Shown here piece after piece: positions 7,227-15,578 of a stretch of 36,519 bases of DNA. Position 1 is the first letter of the stretch. Each line of letters begins with the position of its first letter. The position numbers and the translations under genes were made by a program. The DNA comes from an uncultured Lachnospiraceae bacterium (GTDB lineage Bacteria; Bacillota; Clostridia; Lachnospirales; Lachnospiraceae). The stretch lies in assembly GCA_944380185.1 (NCBI GenBank), contig CALWGV010000048.1, positions 1-36,519 of the forward strand. Reading direction: 5' to 3'. Under the pieces are notes generated by a model. That model was not told the DNA's origin and made no database searches. It saw only the letters and a program-made list of their open reading frames with translations.

Positions 7227-8621
7227 ATGGCATTAAAAGAAAACGTAGAAGCATTTGCAGTAAAACAGGCGCTTGCCTATCTGGACAAGGATCCGGAGAA
7301 CAACCTGCCGAAACTTTTGGACTGGTTTGACCGCTTTGACCGCAAAGATACCCTGAAGGTGCAGAGGGATGTGATCCGTCAGGTGGTAATGGATAAAGAC
7401 AATAACTGGCACAAGCTGGTGATGAGCCTGTGGACCGATATCGATCCCGGCGTGCGGAACCGGGCTTTTGAGAATCTGATTATCAACGGTTCCCTGCTGG
7501 GCTATCAGAAGCAGCAGGCCAACAAGGAGAAATATAACTGCAACATCCCCTGGGCGATTCTCTTAGATCCCACCAGCGCCTGCAACCTGAAATGTACCGG
7601 CTGCTGGGCGGCGGAGTACGGCAACCATATGAACCTGACCTATGAGGAGATGGACGACATTGTAAAGCAGGGCGTCGAGCTGGGCACCTATGTCTATCTC
7701 TTCACCGGGGGAGAGCCGATGGTACGCAAGAAAGACATCATTCGCCTGTGCGAGGCCCATCCGGACTGTGTCTTTTCCGCCTTTACCAACGGCACGCTGA
7801 TCGACGAGGCCTTTGCCGCTGAGATGCTGCGGGTGCAGAACTTTGTGCCGGCCATCAGCATCGAGGGCTTCGAGGAGGCGACGGACTCCCGGCGGGGGGA
7901 CGGCACTTATCAGAAGATCATCCGTGCGATGCATATCCTGCGGGAGAAGAAGCTGCCCTTTGGCATTTCCTGCTGCTATACCTCTGCCAATGCGGAGATC
8001 ATCGGCAGCGAGGCTTATTTTGACCAGATGATCGAGATGGGAGCCAAGTTCGCCTGGTTCTTTACCTATATGCCGGTGGGGAAGGCCGCAGTGCCGGAGC
8101 TGATGGTTACCGCCCAGCAAAGAGAAATGATGTATCACAAGATTCGGGAGTACCGTCAGACAAAGCCGATTTTCACGGTGGATTTCTGGAATGATGGAGA
8201 ATTTGTGGGCGGCTGCGTGGCCGGAGGACGCAGCTACTGCCATATCAACGCCAACGGGGATATCGAGCCCTGCGCCTTCATTCACTATTCCGATTCCAAT
8301 ATCCGTGAGAAAACTCTGCTGGAGGCCTATCGCTCGCCCCTGTTTATGGGCTATCACGACAACCAGCCCTGGAATGAAAATATGCTGCGGCCCTGCCCGG
8401 TCCTGGACAATCCGGGAAGGCTGACGGAGATCGTGGAGAAGAGCCACGCAAAGAGCACGGACTATCAGAACCTGGAGACGGCGAAGGAGTTCTCCGATAA
8501 ATGCGTGGAAACCGCCAAAAAGTGGGCTCCGGTGGCAGACCGGCTCTGGAGAGAATCCCACGGAGGCTGCGCCGCCTGCGGCGGCTGCAGTGCGGCGCAG
8601 GAAGAGAGGTCTGTCTTATGA
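7227..8621 (+). CDS. Radical SAM enzyme with auxiliary cysteines and CxxCGGC tail
   Basis: The product is 464 residues. An N-terminal ~105-residue helical region precedes the radical SAM core. The core has the cluster motif CNLKCTGC (Cys119, 123, 126), binding a 4Fe-4S cluster and SAM, then the SAM-binding GGEP. Further cysteines occur in VGGCVAGGRSYC and IEPCAFIHY, plus a later RPCPVLDNP, resembling a SPASM-type auxiliary cluster region. The protein ends with a Cys-rich tail, CAACGGC. It overlaps the epimerase gene by ATGA, so the two are made together. Such enzymes modify peptides, lipids or sugars by radical chemistry; the substrate is not evident. The pairing with an SDR epimerase is loosely like HpnH/HpnA of hopanoid pathways, but no other hopanoid gene is here. 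Confidence 0.88.
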   Translation: MALKENVEAFAVKQALAYLDKDPENNLPKLLDWFDRFDRKDTLKVQRDVIRQVVMDKDNNWHKLVMSLWTDIDPGVRNRAFENLIINGSLLGYQKQQANKEKYNCNIPWAILLDPTSACNLKCTGCWAAEYGNHMNLTYEEMDDIVKQGVELGTYVYLFTGGEPMVRKKDIIRLCEAHPDCVFSAFTNGTLIDEAFAAEMLRVQNFVPAISIEGFEEATDSRRGDGTYQKIIRAMHILREKKLPFGISCCYTSANAEIIGSEAYFDQMIEMGAKFAWFFTYMPVGKAAVPELMVTAQQREMMYHKIREYRQTKPIFTVDFWNDGEFVGGCVAGGRSYCHINANGDIEPCAFIHYSDSNIREKTLLEAYRSPLFMGYHDNQPWNENMLRPCPVLDNPGRLTEIVEKSHAKSTDYQNLETAKEFSDKCVETAKKWAPVADRLWRESHGGCAACGGCSAAQEERSVL

Positions 8622-9682
8622 AAAATAGAGTTTATCTGGTAACAGGAGCGGCAGGTTTTCTGGGAAGCCATGTATGCGATGAACTGCTTGCGCGGGGAGA
8701 CCGTGTGAGAGCTCTGGTCCTGCCCGGGGACAAGGCGATGAAATATATTCCCGCTCAGGTGGAAATCGTGGAGGGAGATCTGTGCGATGTGGAATCGCTG
8801 GAGCGATTTTTCCGTGTTTCACCGACCGAGGAATCGATTGTGATCCACTGCGCCAGCATGGTGACGACCAACGCGGAGTATAATCAAAAACTGATGGATG
8901 TAAACGTGGGCGGAACGAAAAACATGATTGACAAATGTCTGGAGCATCCTGAGTGTCAGAAAATGGTGTATGTAAGCTCCACCGGGGCCATTCCGGAAGC
9001 ACCGAAAGGTACGGTAATCCGGGAGGTAGAGCAGTTTACCCCCATTGATGAGGAGCGGCAGGTGGGCTGCTATTCCCAGTCCAAAGCCATGGCCACACAA
9101 GAGGTACTGGACGCCTGCCGTACGCGGGGGCTAAAGGCCTGCGTCGTCCATCCCAGCGGTATTCTGGGGCCCAAGGATTATGCTATAGGCGAGACCACCG
9201 GTACGGTGATTAAAATCATGAATGGCAAGATGCCGGTGGGCATGGGCGGTTCCTTTAATCTCTGTGATGTGCGCGATCTGGCCTACGGATGTGTGGCCGC
9301 GGCGGATAAGGGACGTATCGGGGAGTGCTATATTCTGGGAAACAAAGAGGTGACGCTCAAGGAAGTGTGTCAGATGCTGCATGATGCCAGCGGATGCAAG
9401 ACGCCTTATTTTTACGTGCCCATCAAGATGGCTTATGTGCTGGCGGCCCAAATGGAAAAGAAGGCCAAAAAGACCGGTGAAAAACCGATGATGACAAAGT
9501 TTGCCGTCTACAATTTGGCCCGGAACAATCAATTCGACTCTTCCAAGGCAGAACGGGAGCTGGGATATCATACGAGACCCTATGAGGAAACTCTGCGGGA
9601 TGAGGCGCAGTGGCTTCTGAAGGAAGGATATATAGAGATAGTGGCTGCGGCCCAGCCCATGCCGGGAGGCGCAGGCAGGTAA
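8618..9682 (+). CDS. NAD(P)-dependent epimerase/dehydratase (extended SDR)
   Basis: The product is 354 residues. The start at 8618 gives a product that opens directly on the Rossmann fold and overlaps the radical SAM stop by ATGA. The cofactor loop GAAGFLG (residues 10-16) and the catalytic pair Tyr152/Lys156 (CYSQSKA) are intact, with Ser120-121 in the VSST position. The substrate half (~180-330) is unlike sugar-nucleotide epimerases I can name and resembles dihydroflavonol reductase/HpnA-type members. It probably oxidises, reduces or epimerises the substrate or product of the coupled radical SAM enzyme. Residues ~295-310 are Lys-rich (MEKKAKKTGEK). Confidence 0.87.
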   Translation: MKNRVYLVTGAAGFLGSHVCDELLARGDRVRALVLPGDKAMKYIPAQVEIVEGDLCDVESLERFFRVSPTEESIVIHCASMVTTNAEYNQKLMDVNVGGTKNMIDKCLEHPECQKMVYVSSTGAIPEAPKGTVIREVEQFTPIDEERQVGCYSQSKAMATQEVLDACRTRGLKACVVHPSGILGPKDYAIGETTGTVIKIMNGKMPVGMGGSFNLCDVRDLAYGCVAAADKGRIGECYILGNKEVTLKEVCQMLHDASGCKTPYFYVPIKMAYVLAAQMEKKAKKTGEKPMMTKFAVYNLARNNQFDSSKAERELGYHTRPYEETLRDEAQWLLKEGYIEIVAAAQPMPGGAGR

Positions 9683-9787
9683 GATCGGTTTGGAATGAAG
9701 TGCGAGGGGCGCAGTTATCCTGGCCGGAAGGCAGGTATGACAAAAAGATAGAGGCCGGCTCAGGCCAGGGTGCGGAGGTGTGTAAAA

Positions 9788-11416
9788 ATGGGCAATATAA
9801 TCACCTACCTGAAGTGGCGGGGTGACCTGGACTTTCGAGAGAGACCATTTTGCGAGGCGGATAACCTGGTTCTCAGTGCCCTGGTCTATCTGGATTTCAC
9901 CGGGATCGTTCCGGAAACAGCCGAGGAAGGGGCCGTCACGGTAAAGGAAGCTGCCGGGAAATACGTTCGCCGGCAGCAGGAGGAGGGCCAAAGCCCCACA
10001 TCCTTCGACCCGGTCCTGGCACAGATGGCGGCAGGCAGGAGATACCGGGATGCGCAGCTGTCCTGTTACAGGCAGAAGACGGAGGAAACGATACAGACAC
10101 AGTTTGCCGCCCTGCAGATTGGGCTGGGAGACGGCACCTTTTATCTGGCTTTTCGGGGAACCGACGACTCCATTGTGGGATGGAGGGAGGATTTCAGCAT
10201 CAGTTACCGAACGGTGCCGGCTCAGCAGGCGGCTGTAGAATATCTGAGGCAGACCATGACGAGGGAAGGCCGCGTCTATCGGCTGGGCGGCCACTCCAAG
10301 GGAGGCAATCTGGCCATGTATGCCGCGGCCATGTGCGGAGCGGAGCTGGCGGATCGGCTTATCGCGGTCTATAACAACGATGGCCCCGGTATCTGCCCCG
10401 ACATGCTGGATGCCCAGGGCTATGATCGGATACGGGATCGGCTGGTGCGGATCGTCCCCCAGTTTTCCGTGATCGGCATGCTCTTTGAGCCGGACGTGCC
10501 TCCGCTTATTGTGGCCAGCAGTGCGCGCGGCCTGATGCAGCACCGGATCCTGACCTGGGAGATTGACGGCGACGGGCTGGTCAGGGTCGGCGAGCTGGCG
10601 GAAGAGAGCCGGTTTTACAACCGTATCTTTGACACCTGGATTGAGTCGGCGGATATGGAGCAAAGGGAGGTCTTCACCCGGGATTTCTTTGATGCCCTGG
10701 AGGCGGGCGGAGCTTCTACCATTCCCCAGGTGGCCGGCGGCGGGTTGGATGGGTTTGGCACCATCCTTTTGTCCATTGTGGAATCCGAGAGCAGGACAAA
10801 GATCGTAATCGGCAAGTTTGTCCGTTCCTTTGCAAAGCAGCTGCGGCGGATCAGCCTGCGGGATTTTTTTAGGTCGCGGGAGTGGCTTCGGGGCGGATTG
10901 ACGATCCTGGCCGGGCTTGTGTTTTTTCTTGCGCCGGAGTTCGCCGTTCAGAGTATCGGCACAGCGGTGGCAGTTGTCCTCTTTGGCTGGGGCGTCAAAA
11001 AACTGCTGGATTGTGCCATGGAGGACAATGACAGGCCCCGACAGAAGAAGAGAAGGCTCATTGTCTATATTGTTTTTCTGTCTCTGATGGTATTTCTCTC
11101 CACCCACGGCGGGATCCTGCTGGTCTCCGGCAGCATGCTGCTGGGCGTGCTGTTTTTGGCGGCTTCTTTGCAGACGTTTCGCCGGATATTCCAGGAGGGC
11201 GGCGGCAAAATCAAAAAGCTGGGAATGACGCTGGCGTCCATATTGCTGTTTTTTATGGGGATTGTGATGCTCGTCACCCCGGAGAGGGCCTTCGCCCAGA
11301 AGATGCTGGCTGCCGGCTCCTTTTTAATCCTCTATGGCTTTGGACGGATACTGCTGCGGCTCTGGCAGAGCGGGGAGAGGGAAGTAGGAAGAGCGAAAGA
11401 GGATATTTGCCACTAA
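9788..11416 (+). CDS. Mbeg1-like (DUF2974) alpha/beta-hydrolase fused to a C-terminal membrane domain
   Basis: The product is 542 residues from the ATG at 9788, which has GGAGG nine bases upstream. The N-terminal ~350 residues fit the Mbeg1-like/DUF2974 family: FREADN-like opening (FRERPFCEADNLVLSALVYLDF), AFRGTDDSIVGWREDF and the nucleophile elbow GGHSKGGNLAMYAA (Ser170). From ~365 onward there are about six hydrophobic helices arranged as two similar blocks (RGGLTILAGLVFFLAPEFA and later KLGMTLASILLFFMGIVMLVTPERA), like the HdeD/DUF308 repeat type. The protein would be a membrane-tethered cytoplasmic lipase- or esterase-like enzyme. No substrate is known to me. The 105 bp upstream holds no obvious gene. 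Confidence 0.8.
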   Translation: MGNIITYLKWRGDLDFRERPFCEADNLVLSALVYLDFTGIVPETAEEGAVTVKEAAGKYVRRQQEEGQSPTSFDPVLAQMAAGRRYRDAQLSCYRQKTEETIQTQFAALQIGLGDGTFYLAFRGTDDSIVGWREDFSISYRTVPAQQAAVEYLRQTMTREGRVYRLGGHSKGGNLAMYAAAMCGAELADRLIAVYNNDGPGICPDMLDAQGYDRIRDRLVRIVPQFSVIGMLFEPDVPPLIVASSARGLMQHRILTWEIDGDGLVRVGELAEESRFYNRIFDTWIESADMEQREVFTRDFFDALEAGGASTIPQVAGGGLDGFGTILLSIVESESRTKIVIGKFVRSFAKQLRRISLRDFFRSREWLRGGLTILAGLVFFLAPEFAVQSIGTAVAVVLFGWGVKKLLDCAMEDNDRPRQKKRRLIVYIVFLSLMVFLSTHGGILLVSGSMLLGVLFLAASLQTFRRIFQEGGGKIKKLGMTLASILLFFMGIVMLVTPERAFAQKMLAAGSFLILYGFGRILLRLWQSGEREVGRAKEDICH

Positions 11417-11431
11417 AAAACAGGAGTAAAA

Positions 11432-12256
11432 ATGGGAGAAAAGATGGAAGACAAGCAGGAACAAAAACAAGAACAAGAAAAAGAACGGCGGGCAGAACAG
11501 CGGCTGGAACGTCAGTCACAGGAACTGATGAGTCTGCATCAGGGTGTGCAGGCGGTCATGCAGGATTCCATGCGGGCCTTGTCTCAGATGGTAGAGTACC
11601 AGGATCTGATGCTTCTGTATGATTCCGCCATCAAGGTGGTCAATACCAAGCTGGACATCATCAATGCGGCCTACCAGACACGCTACCACCGCAATCCAAT
11701 CCATTCCATCAGCTCCCGCCGCAAGAAAATGACCAGTATCGTGCAGAAGCTGTACCGTATGGGTGAGGCCGTCACGGCGGAGAATATCGAGCGCTGCCTG
11801 CATGATGTGGCCGGCGTGCGGGTTATCTGCTCCTACCTGGATGATGTGTACGAGGTGGCCCAGGCCATTGCCAAGCAGGACGATATCTGTCTGGTCCGGC
11901 AGAAGGATTATATCAGCAATCCCAAGCGCAACGGCTATCGGAGCCTTCATCTGATCATCCGCGTACCCGTATCCTTTGCCGAGCAGACCAGGCAGATGGA
12001 GGTGGAAATACAGATTCGCACCATCGCCATGGATTTCTGGGCCAGCCTGGAGCATCAGCTGAAATATAAAAAGGAACTGGGGCCGGAGGAAGAGCAGCAG
12101 ATCATCGAGAGGCTGCGGATCTGCGCGGAGACCATTGCCCAGACCGATGTTCAGATGCTGGCGATCCGCAGGGATATTGACAAGGAAAAGGGAGACATCA
12201 CGGAGATGGAAGAGATCGCGGAGAGGCTTTCCCATATCGATATTTCTTTTTCCTGA
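11432..12256 (+). CDS. Small alarmone synthetase (RelA/SpoT-domain GTP pyrophosphokinase)
   Basis: The product is 274 residues. A charged Gln/Glu/Lys N-terminus (1-30) precedes a RelA/SpoT synthetase domain at ~65-215: RRKKMTSIVQKL, HDVAGVRVICSYLDDVY, KDYISNPKRNGYRSLHLI and VEIQIRTIAMDFWASLEHQLKYKK. These are hallmark motifs of YjbM/YwaC-type synthetases that transfer pyrophosphate from ATP to GDP or GTP. There is no HD hydrolase domain, TGS or ACT, so it can make (p)ppGpp but not degrade it. CAGGAG precedes the ATG, 15 bp after the previous stop. Its operon position suggests alarmone output linked to envelope signals (inference). Confidence 0.92.
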   Translation: MGEKMEDKQEQKQEQEKERRAEQRLERQSQELMSLHQGVQAVMQDSMRALSQMVEYQDLMLLYDSAIKVVNTKLDIINAAYQTRYHRNPIHSISSRRKKMTSIVQKLYRMGEAVTAENIERCLHDVAGVRVICSYLDDVYEVAQAIAKQDDICLVRQKDYISNPKRNGYRSLHLIIRVPVSFAEQTRQMEVEIQIRTIAMDFWASLEHQLKYKKELGPEEEQQIIERLRICAETIAQTDVQMLAIRRDIDKEKGDITEMEEIAERLSHIDISFS

Positions 12257-12310
12257 GCAGGCTGCCGCTCTAAACGGAAAGGTGCAAAAACGGAGAGTAG
12301 GAGGAAAACA

Positions 12311-13465
12311 ATGAAGCCCGGAGTGAAAAAATATCTGCCCCTTGGCGTATGCCTGTTCCTGGTTTATCTGGCCTGCAGTATCTGGTCGGCGGCGTCGGGG
12401 CTGCTGCGGCTGGCAGCGGATGCTTCCCTGCCTTTTATCCTGGGAGCGGTCATTGCCTACGCAGTCAATATCCTGATGGTCTTCTATCAGAGGCGCATAG
12501 GAAGAAGACGGAAGAGGCCAATGGGAAAGGCGGGGCGTATGGCCTGTATGCTGGGAGCTTATCTCACCATTTTTCTGCTGATTCTGGCGGTTGTCTGGCT
12601 GGTGGTCCCGCAGTTTATCGCCTGCATCCGGACCTTGGTCCGTCAGGCCCCGGAGGCGGTGGAGCAGCTGCTTTCCGTGCCGGTTATCGAGGAAAACCTG
12701 CCGGCGGACATGAGCTCCTCTCTGTCCGGCATGGACTGGGGAGGCCTGGTCACACAGCTTCTGGAGCTTTTAAAGACAGGGGGAAGCGGCCTGTTAGCCA
12801 ATGTGCAGGCAGTCGTATCCACTGTGTTTTCCAGCATGGTAACTTGGCTGTTTTCGCTGATTTTTTCCTTCTATCTGCTCTGGGGCAAAGAAAAGCTGAA
12901 GGGGCAATGCGGCCGCGTGCTGCGGGCGTACCTTCGCCCGCAGTGGAGGGAGAAGCTCTTGGGCGGTCTGGCCCTGTTTGACTCCTGCTTCCATAAATAT
13001 ATAGTGGGGCAGTGTACGGAGGCCGTAATCCTGGGGCTTTTGTGTACGCTGGGAATGCTGCTGTTTCGTTTTCCCTACGCGGCTATGATCGGCGCTCTGG
13101 TGGGGGTGCTGGCCCTGATTCCCGTGGCCGGCGCCTATATCGGGGCAGCGGTGGGTGCTTTCATGATCTTAAGCGTATCCCCTGTTCAGGCCCTGCTCTT
13201 TTTGGTCTTTATCGTCGTACTGCAGCAGCTGGAGGGCAATCTGATTTATCCCCGCGTAGTCGGCTCTTCGGTGGGGCTGCCGGGGATCTGGGTGCTCGCC
13301 ACCGTTACAGTCTGCGGAGGACTTTTCGGGATTGCCGGAATGCTGGTGGGTGTCCCGGTGGCAGCGGCCCTGTATCAGGCCCTGGCACAGGATGTGCGCC
13401 GGCGGGAGGCCGCCGGGCAGGAGGAGACTGTACGAGAGGAAGCTGAGCAAGAGGAAACTGAGTAA
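12311..13465 (+). CDS. AI-2E/PerM-family membrane protein
   Basis: The product is 384 residues with AGGAGG seven bases before the ATG. About eight membrane helices are arranged as in PF01594: an N-terminal pair, a large soluble insert (~115-170), then a C-terminal block with LLCTLGMLLFRFPYAAMIGALVGVLALIPVAGAYIGA and the family signature QQLEGNLIYPRVVGSSVGLPGIW. Members act as exporters or ion-coupled antiporters; the name does not prove AI-2 transport. The last ~14 residues are an acidic tail encoded by a 15-bp tandem repeat, one copy of which supplies the stop codon (see repeat). Confidence 0.9.
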   Translation: MKPGVKKYLPLGVCLFLVYLACSIWSAASGLLRLAADASLPFILGAVIAYAVNILMVFYQRRIGRRRKRPMGKAGRMACMLGAYLTIFLLILAVVWLVVPQFIACIRTLVRQAPEAVEQLLSVPVIEENLPADMSSSLSGMDWGGLVTQLLELLKTGGSGLLANVQAVVSTVFSSMVTWLFSLIFSFYLLWGKEKLKGQCGRVLRAYLRPQWREKLLGGLALFDSCFHKYIVGQCTEAVILGLLCTLGMLLFRFPYAAMIGALVGVLALIPVAGAYIGAAVGAFMILSVSPVQALLFLVFIVVLQQLEGNLIYPRVVGSSVGLPGIWVLATVTVCGGLFGIAGMLVGVPVAAALYQALAQDVRRREAAGQEETVREEAEQEETE

Positions 13466-13486
13466 GAGGAATCTGAGTAAGAGGAA
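13421..13486 (+). repeat. 15-bp tandem repeat crossing the stop codon of the AI-2E gene
   Basis: Units start at 13421, 13436, 13451 and 13466, with a partial fifth at 13481: GAGGAGACTGTACGA, GAGGAAGCTGAGCAA, GAGGAAACTGAGTAA, GAGGAATCTGAGTAA, GAGGAA. In frame they encode EETVR, EEAEQ, EETE-stop and EESE-stop. A single CAA-to-TAA change in the third unit makes the present stop, so the fourth copy is now untranslated. Confidence 0.85.
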
Positions 13487-13518
13487 GGTTTTTCTGACGG
13501 GAAGGAGGCAAGTAAAAC

Positions 13519-13740
13519 ATGAATAGAGAATTTGTAGAAAAAACGCTGCGGCTGGGCGCGTATGCCCTGGGAGGGGCCGCGCTGGCATCAGTGATCATAG
13601 GACTGCTGATGCTGCATATTCCTCAGCTGATCGGACGAAGTCTGGCTTACGGGGCGGGGGTCATTCTCCTGCTGTATGGTGTGGGAACGGTGGCAAACCT
13701 TATTTGGACTTGGATAAAAACCAGGCGTCAGGACAGATAA
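13519..13740 (+). CDS. Small two-TM membrane protein
   Basis: The product is 73 residues with a strong AAGGAGG upstream of the ATG. There are two hydrophobic stretches, ~11-33 (LGAYALGGAALASVIIGLLML) and ~38-60 (LAYGAGVILLLYGVGTVANLIW), with a basic tail (KTRRQDR). No family is recognised. It is 53 bp after the permease gene, probably the last gene of that operon, before the promoter region of the second regulator. Confidence 0.65.
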   Translation: MNREFVEKTLRLGAYALGGAALASVIIGLLMLHIPQLIGRSLAYGAGVILLLYGVGTVANLIWTWIKTRRQDR

Positions 13741-13753
13741 AAGATTGGACGGA

Positions 13754-13782
13754 TTAACACTTCCCTAACAAAAATGTGTTAA
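13754..13782 (+). promoter_or_regulatory. Candidate regulator box upstream of second RR/HK pair
   Basis: TTAACACTTCCCTAACAAAA (13754-13773) matches the TTAAyACT...AACAA box seen at 3501 and 7112. It contains two direct half-sites (TTAACAC and CTAACAA) 11 bp apart, as expected for OmpR-family dimers. TTAACAC also forms a perfect inverted repeat with GTGTTAA at 13776-13782 (15-base spacer). It lies 40 bp before the regulator start, so autoregulation is possible (inference). Confidence 0.45.
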
Positions 13783-13821
13783 GCTTTCGGCAAATTCAGA
13801 AAGAGGAGGAATCAGCGCATT

Positions 13822-14493
13822 ATGATACATATTCTTGTGGTGGAGGACGACAGGGATCTCAATCAGACGGTGTGCCGTCATTTGAATGCGCGGGATTATC
13901 GGGCTGTAGGCGTCTTGCGGGCCGCAGAGGCCTTTGATCAGCTCTATGCCGGCCATTTCGACCTGATTATCTCGGATATTATGATGCCGGAGATGGACGG
14001 CTTTGAATTTGCCAGGCTTTTGCGGCAGCAGGATGCGGATATACCGATCCTGTTTATGACGGCTCGCGACGACTATACAGCCAAGGAGAGAGGATACCGT
14101 CTGGGGATTGACGACTATATGGTCAAGCCGGTCAATCTGGATGAGCTGGTTCTCCATGTCGAGGCCCTTCTGCGGCGGGCTCATATTGCTGCGGAGAAAA
14201 AGCTGACGGTGGGAAATCTGGTTCTGGACGAGGACGAGGTAAGCGCCACAGTGGACGGGGAGCCGATCAACCTGACGTTGCGGGAATTCCAGATTCTGTT
14301 TAAGCTTCTTTCCTATCCGAAGCGCACCTTCACCCGCAGTCAGCTGCTGGACGAATTCTCCGGCGTCGAGACGGAGAGCGGGCTTCGCACGGTGGATGTC
14401 CATATCACTAACCTGCGGGCAAAGCTGGCCGGCTGCGACGCCTTTAAAATCGTGACGGTGCGGGGGCTGGGCTATAAGGCGGTGATACAATGA
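13822..14493 (+). CDS. OmpR/PhoB-family response regulator (second copy)
   Basis: The product is 223 residues. The receiver domain has E8/D9/D10, phospho-acceptor D52 (IISDIMMPEMDG), MTARDD and MVKPVN. The DNA-binding domain has LTLREFQILFKLLSYPKR, SQLLDEF, RTVDVHITNLRAKL and VRGLGYKAVI. GAGGAGGA lies upstream of the ATG and the 3' end overlaps the kinase by ATGA. It is clearly related to the regulator at 3595, sharing the REF/KEF...SYP and RGLGYKA elements. The similarity of DNA-binding regions fits the similar boxes upstream of both operons. Confidence 0.93.
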   Translation: MIHILVVEDDRDLNQTVCRHLNARDYRAVGVLRAAEAFDQLYAGHFDLIISDIMMPEMDGFEFARLLRQQDADIPILFMTARDDYTAKERGYRLGIDDYMVKPVNLDELVLHVEALLRRAHIAAEKKLTVGNLVLDEDEVSATVDGEPINLTLREFQILFKLLSYPKRTFTRSQLLDEFSGVETESGLRTVDVHITNLRAKLAGCDAFKIVTVRGLGYKAVIQ

Positions 14494-15551
14494 GGAGTTT
14501 GATGAAGAGGGATACGCGAATCAACGCAAAGAACATGACGCTGCGCAATTACATGATGATCTTTCTTTCCATGCTGCTTTTTTGCGGAACCTACGCCGGC
14601 CTGTATTTTCTCCAGGTCCGTGTCACCGATACGATCTATATCATCCTGTCGATGCTTACCTACATCGTGGTGACAAGCGCCGTTACCTGCATAGTCTTTG
14701 CCTTCTTCCGGCGTAAATTCCTGATGCGGCCGGTCTACCGCCTCTGCGAGGCAGCCCAGAAGGTAGCTCAGGGGGATTTCTCCATCCGCCTTGCGCCTAT
14801 GAGGAAAGACGGGAAAAAGGATGAGTTCGAGGTGCTTTTCGAGGATTTCAATACCATGGCGGAGGAGCTGGCCAGTACGGAGATGCTGAAAAATGACTTC
14901 GTATCCAATGTGTCCCATGAGCTGAAAACACCTCTGGCAGTCATCCAAAACTATGCCACTATTCTGCAGAGCGATGATTTGTCTGAGGAGGAACGCAGGG
15001 ATTATTCCAAAAGAATCGGGGAGGCGTCACAACGTCTCTCCGTTTTGGTGACTAATATTTTGCAGATCAGCCGCCTGGAAAATCAGAAGACCCGTCCGGC
15101 TATCCGGCCCTTTAATCTCAGCGAGGCTCTGTGCCGCTGTATCTTGAATTATGATGCGCAGCTGGAGGAGAAAGATATTCAGGTAGATACGCAGCTGGAT
15201 CAGGATCTGATTGTAAACAGCGACGAAAATTTGTTGGATATGGTGTGGAACAATCTGATCTCCAACGCGGTCAAATTCACGCCCGAAGGCGGCCGGATAG
15301 AAATCCTTCTTCATCGGGACAAAGACGAAGCTGTGGTTCAGGTCAGAGACAATGGCTGCGGAATAGATGAAAAATCCGTCCGCCATATTTTTGAGAAATT
15401 CTACCAGGCGGATACCTCCCATGCCACCCAGGGCAACGGTCTGGGTCTGGCTCTGGCCAGCCAGATCATCGGATTGCTGGACGGCCGGATTTGTGTGGAG
15501 AGCAAACCCCAAGAGGGAGCAGTATTTACGGTGAGACTAAAAATTAGTTGA
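14490..15551 (+). CDS. Sensor histidine kinase with HAMP domain (second copy)
   Basis: The product is 353 residues from ATG 14490. An in-frame ATG at 14502 with AGGAG just upstream is an alternative. There are two membrane helices (~18-42 and ~47-73), a minimal outside loop, HAMP (~73-130), HisKA with VSHELKTPL (His143), and an ATPase domain with WNNLISNAVKFTPEGG, DNGCGID, FEKFYQAD and GNGLGLALA. Its C-terminal half is very close to the truncated kinase at 1-495. Like the kinase at 4278 it lacks a periplasmic-type sensor domain, so input may come from the lipoprotein or the 27-residue membrane peptide downstream (inference). Confidence 0.93.
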   Translation: MRSLMKRDTRINAKNMTLRNYMMIFLSMLLFCGTYAGLYFLQVRVTDTIYIILSMLTYIVVTSAVTCIVFAFFRRKFLMRPVYRLCEAAQKVAQGDFSIRLAPMRKDGKKDEFEVLFEDFNTMAEELASTEMLKNDFVSNVSHELKTPLAVIQNYATILQSDDLSEEERRDYSKRIGEASQRLSVLVTNILQISRLENQKTRPAIRPFNLSEALCRCILNYDAQLEEKDIQVDTQLDQDLIVNSDENLLDMVWNNLISNAVKFTPEGGRIEILLHRDKDEAVVQVRDNGCGIDEKSVRHIFEKFYQADTSHATQGNGLGLALASQIIGLLDGRICVESKPQEGAVFTVRLKIS

Positions 15552-15578
15552 AGCTTTGATTTGGAGCGCCTGCCCGAT

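Noticed and set aside
9131-11107. Very long minus-strand open frame (658 codons) opposite the epimerase and hydrolase genes
   Set aside because: The plus-strand genes have clear family motifs, and GC-rich codon bias leaves the reverse frame open. The antisense protein is His/Pro/Gly-rich with no motif and no ribosome binding site.
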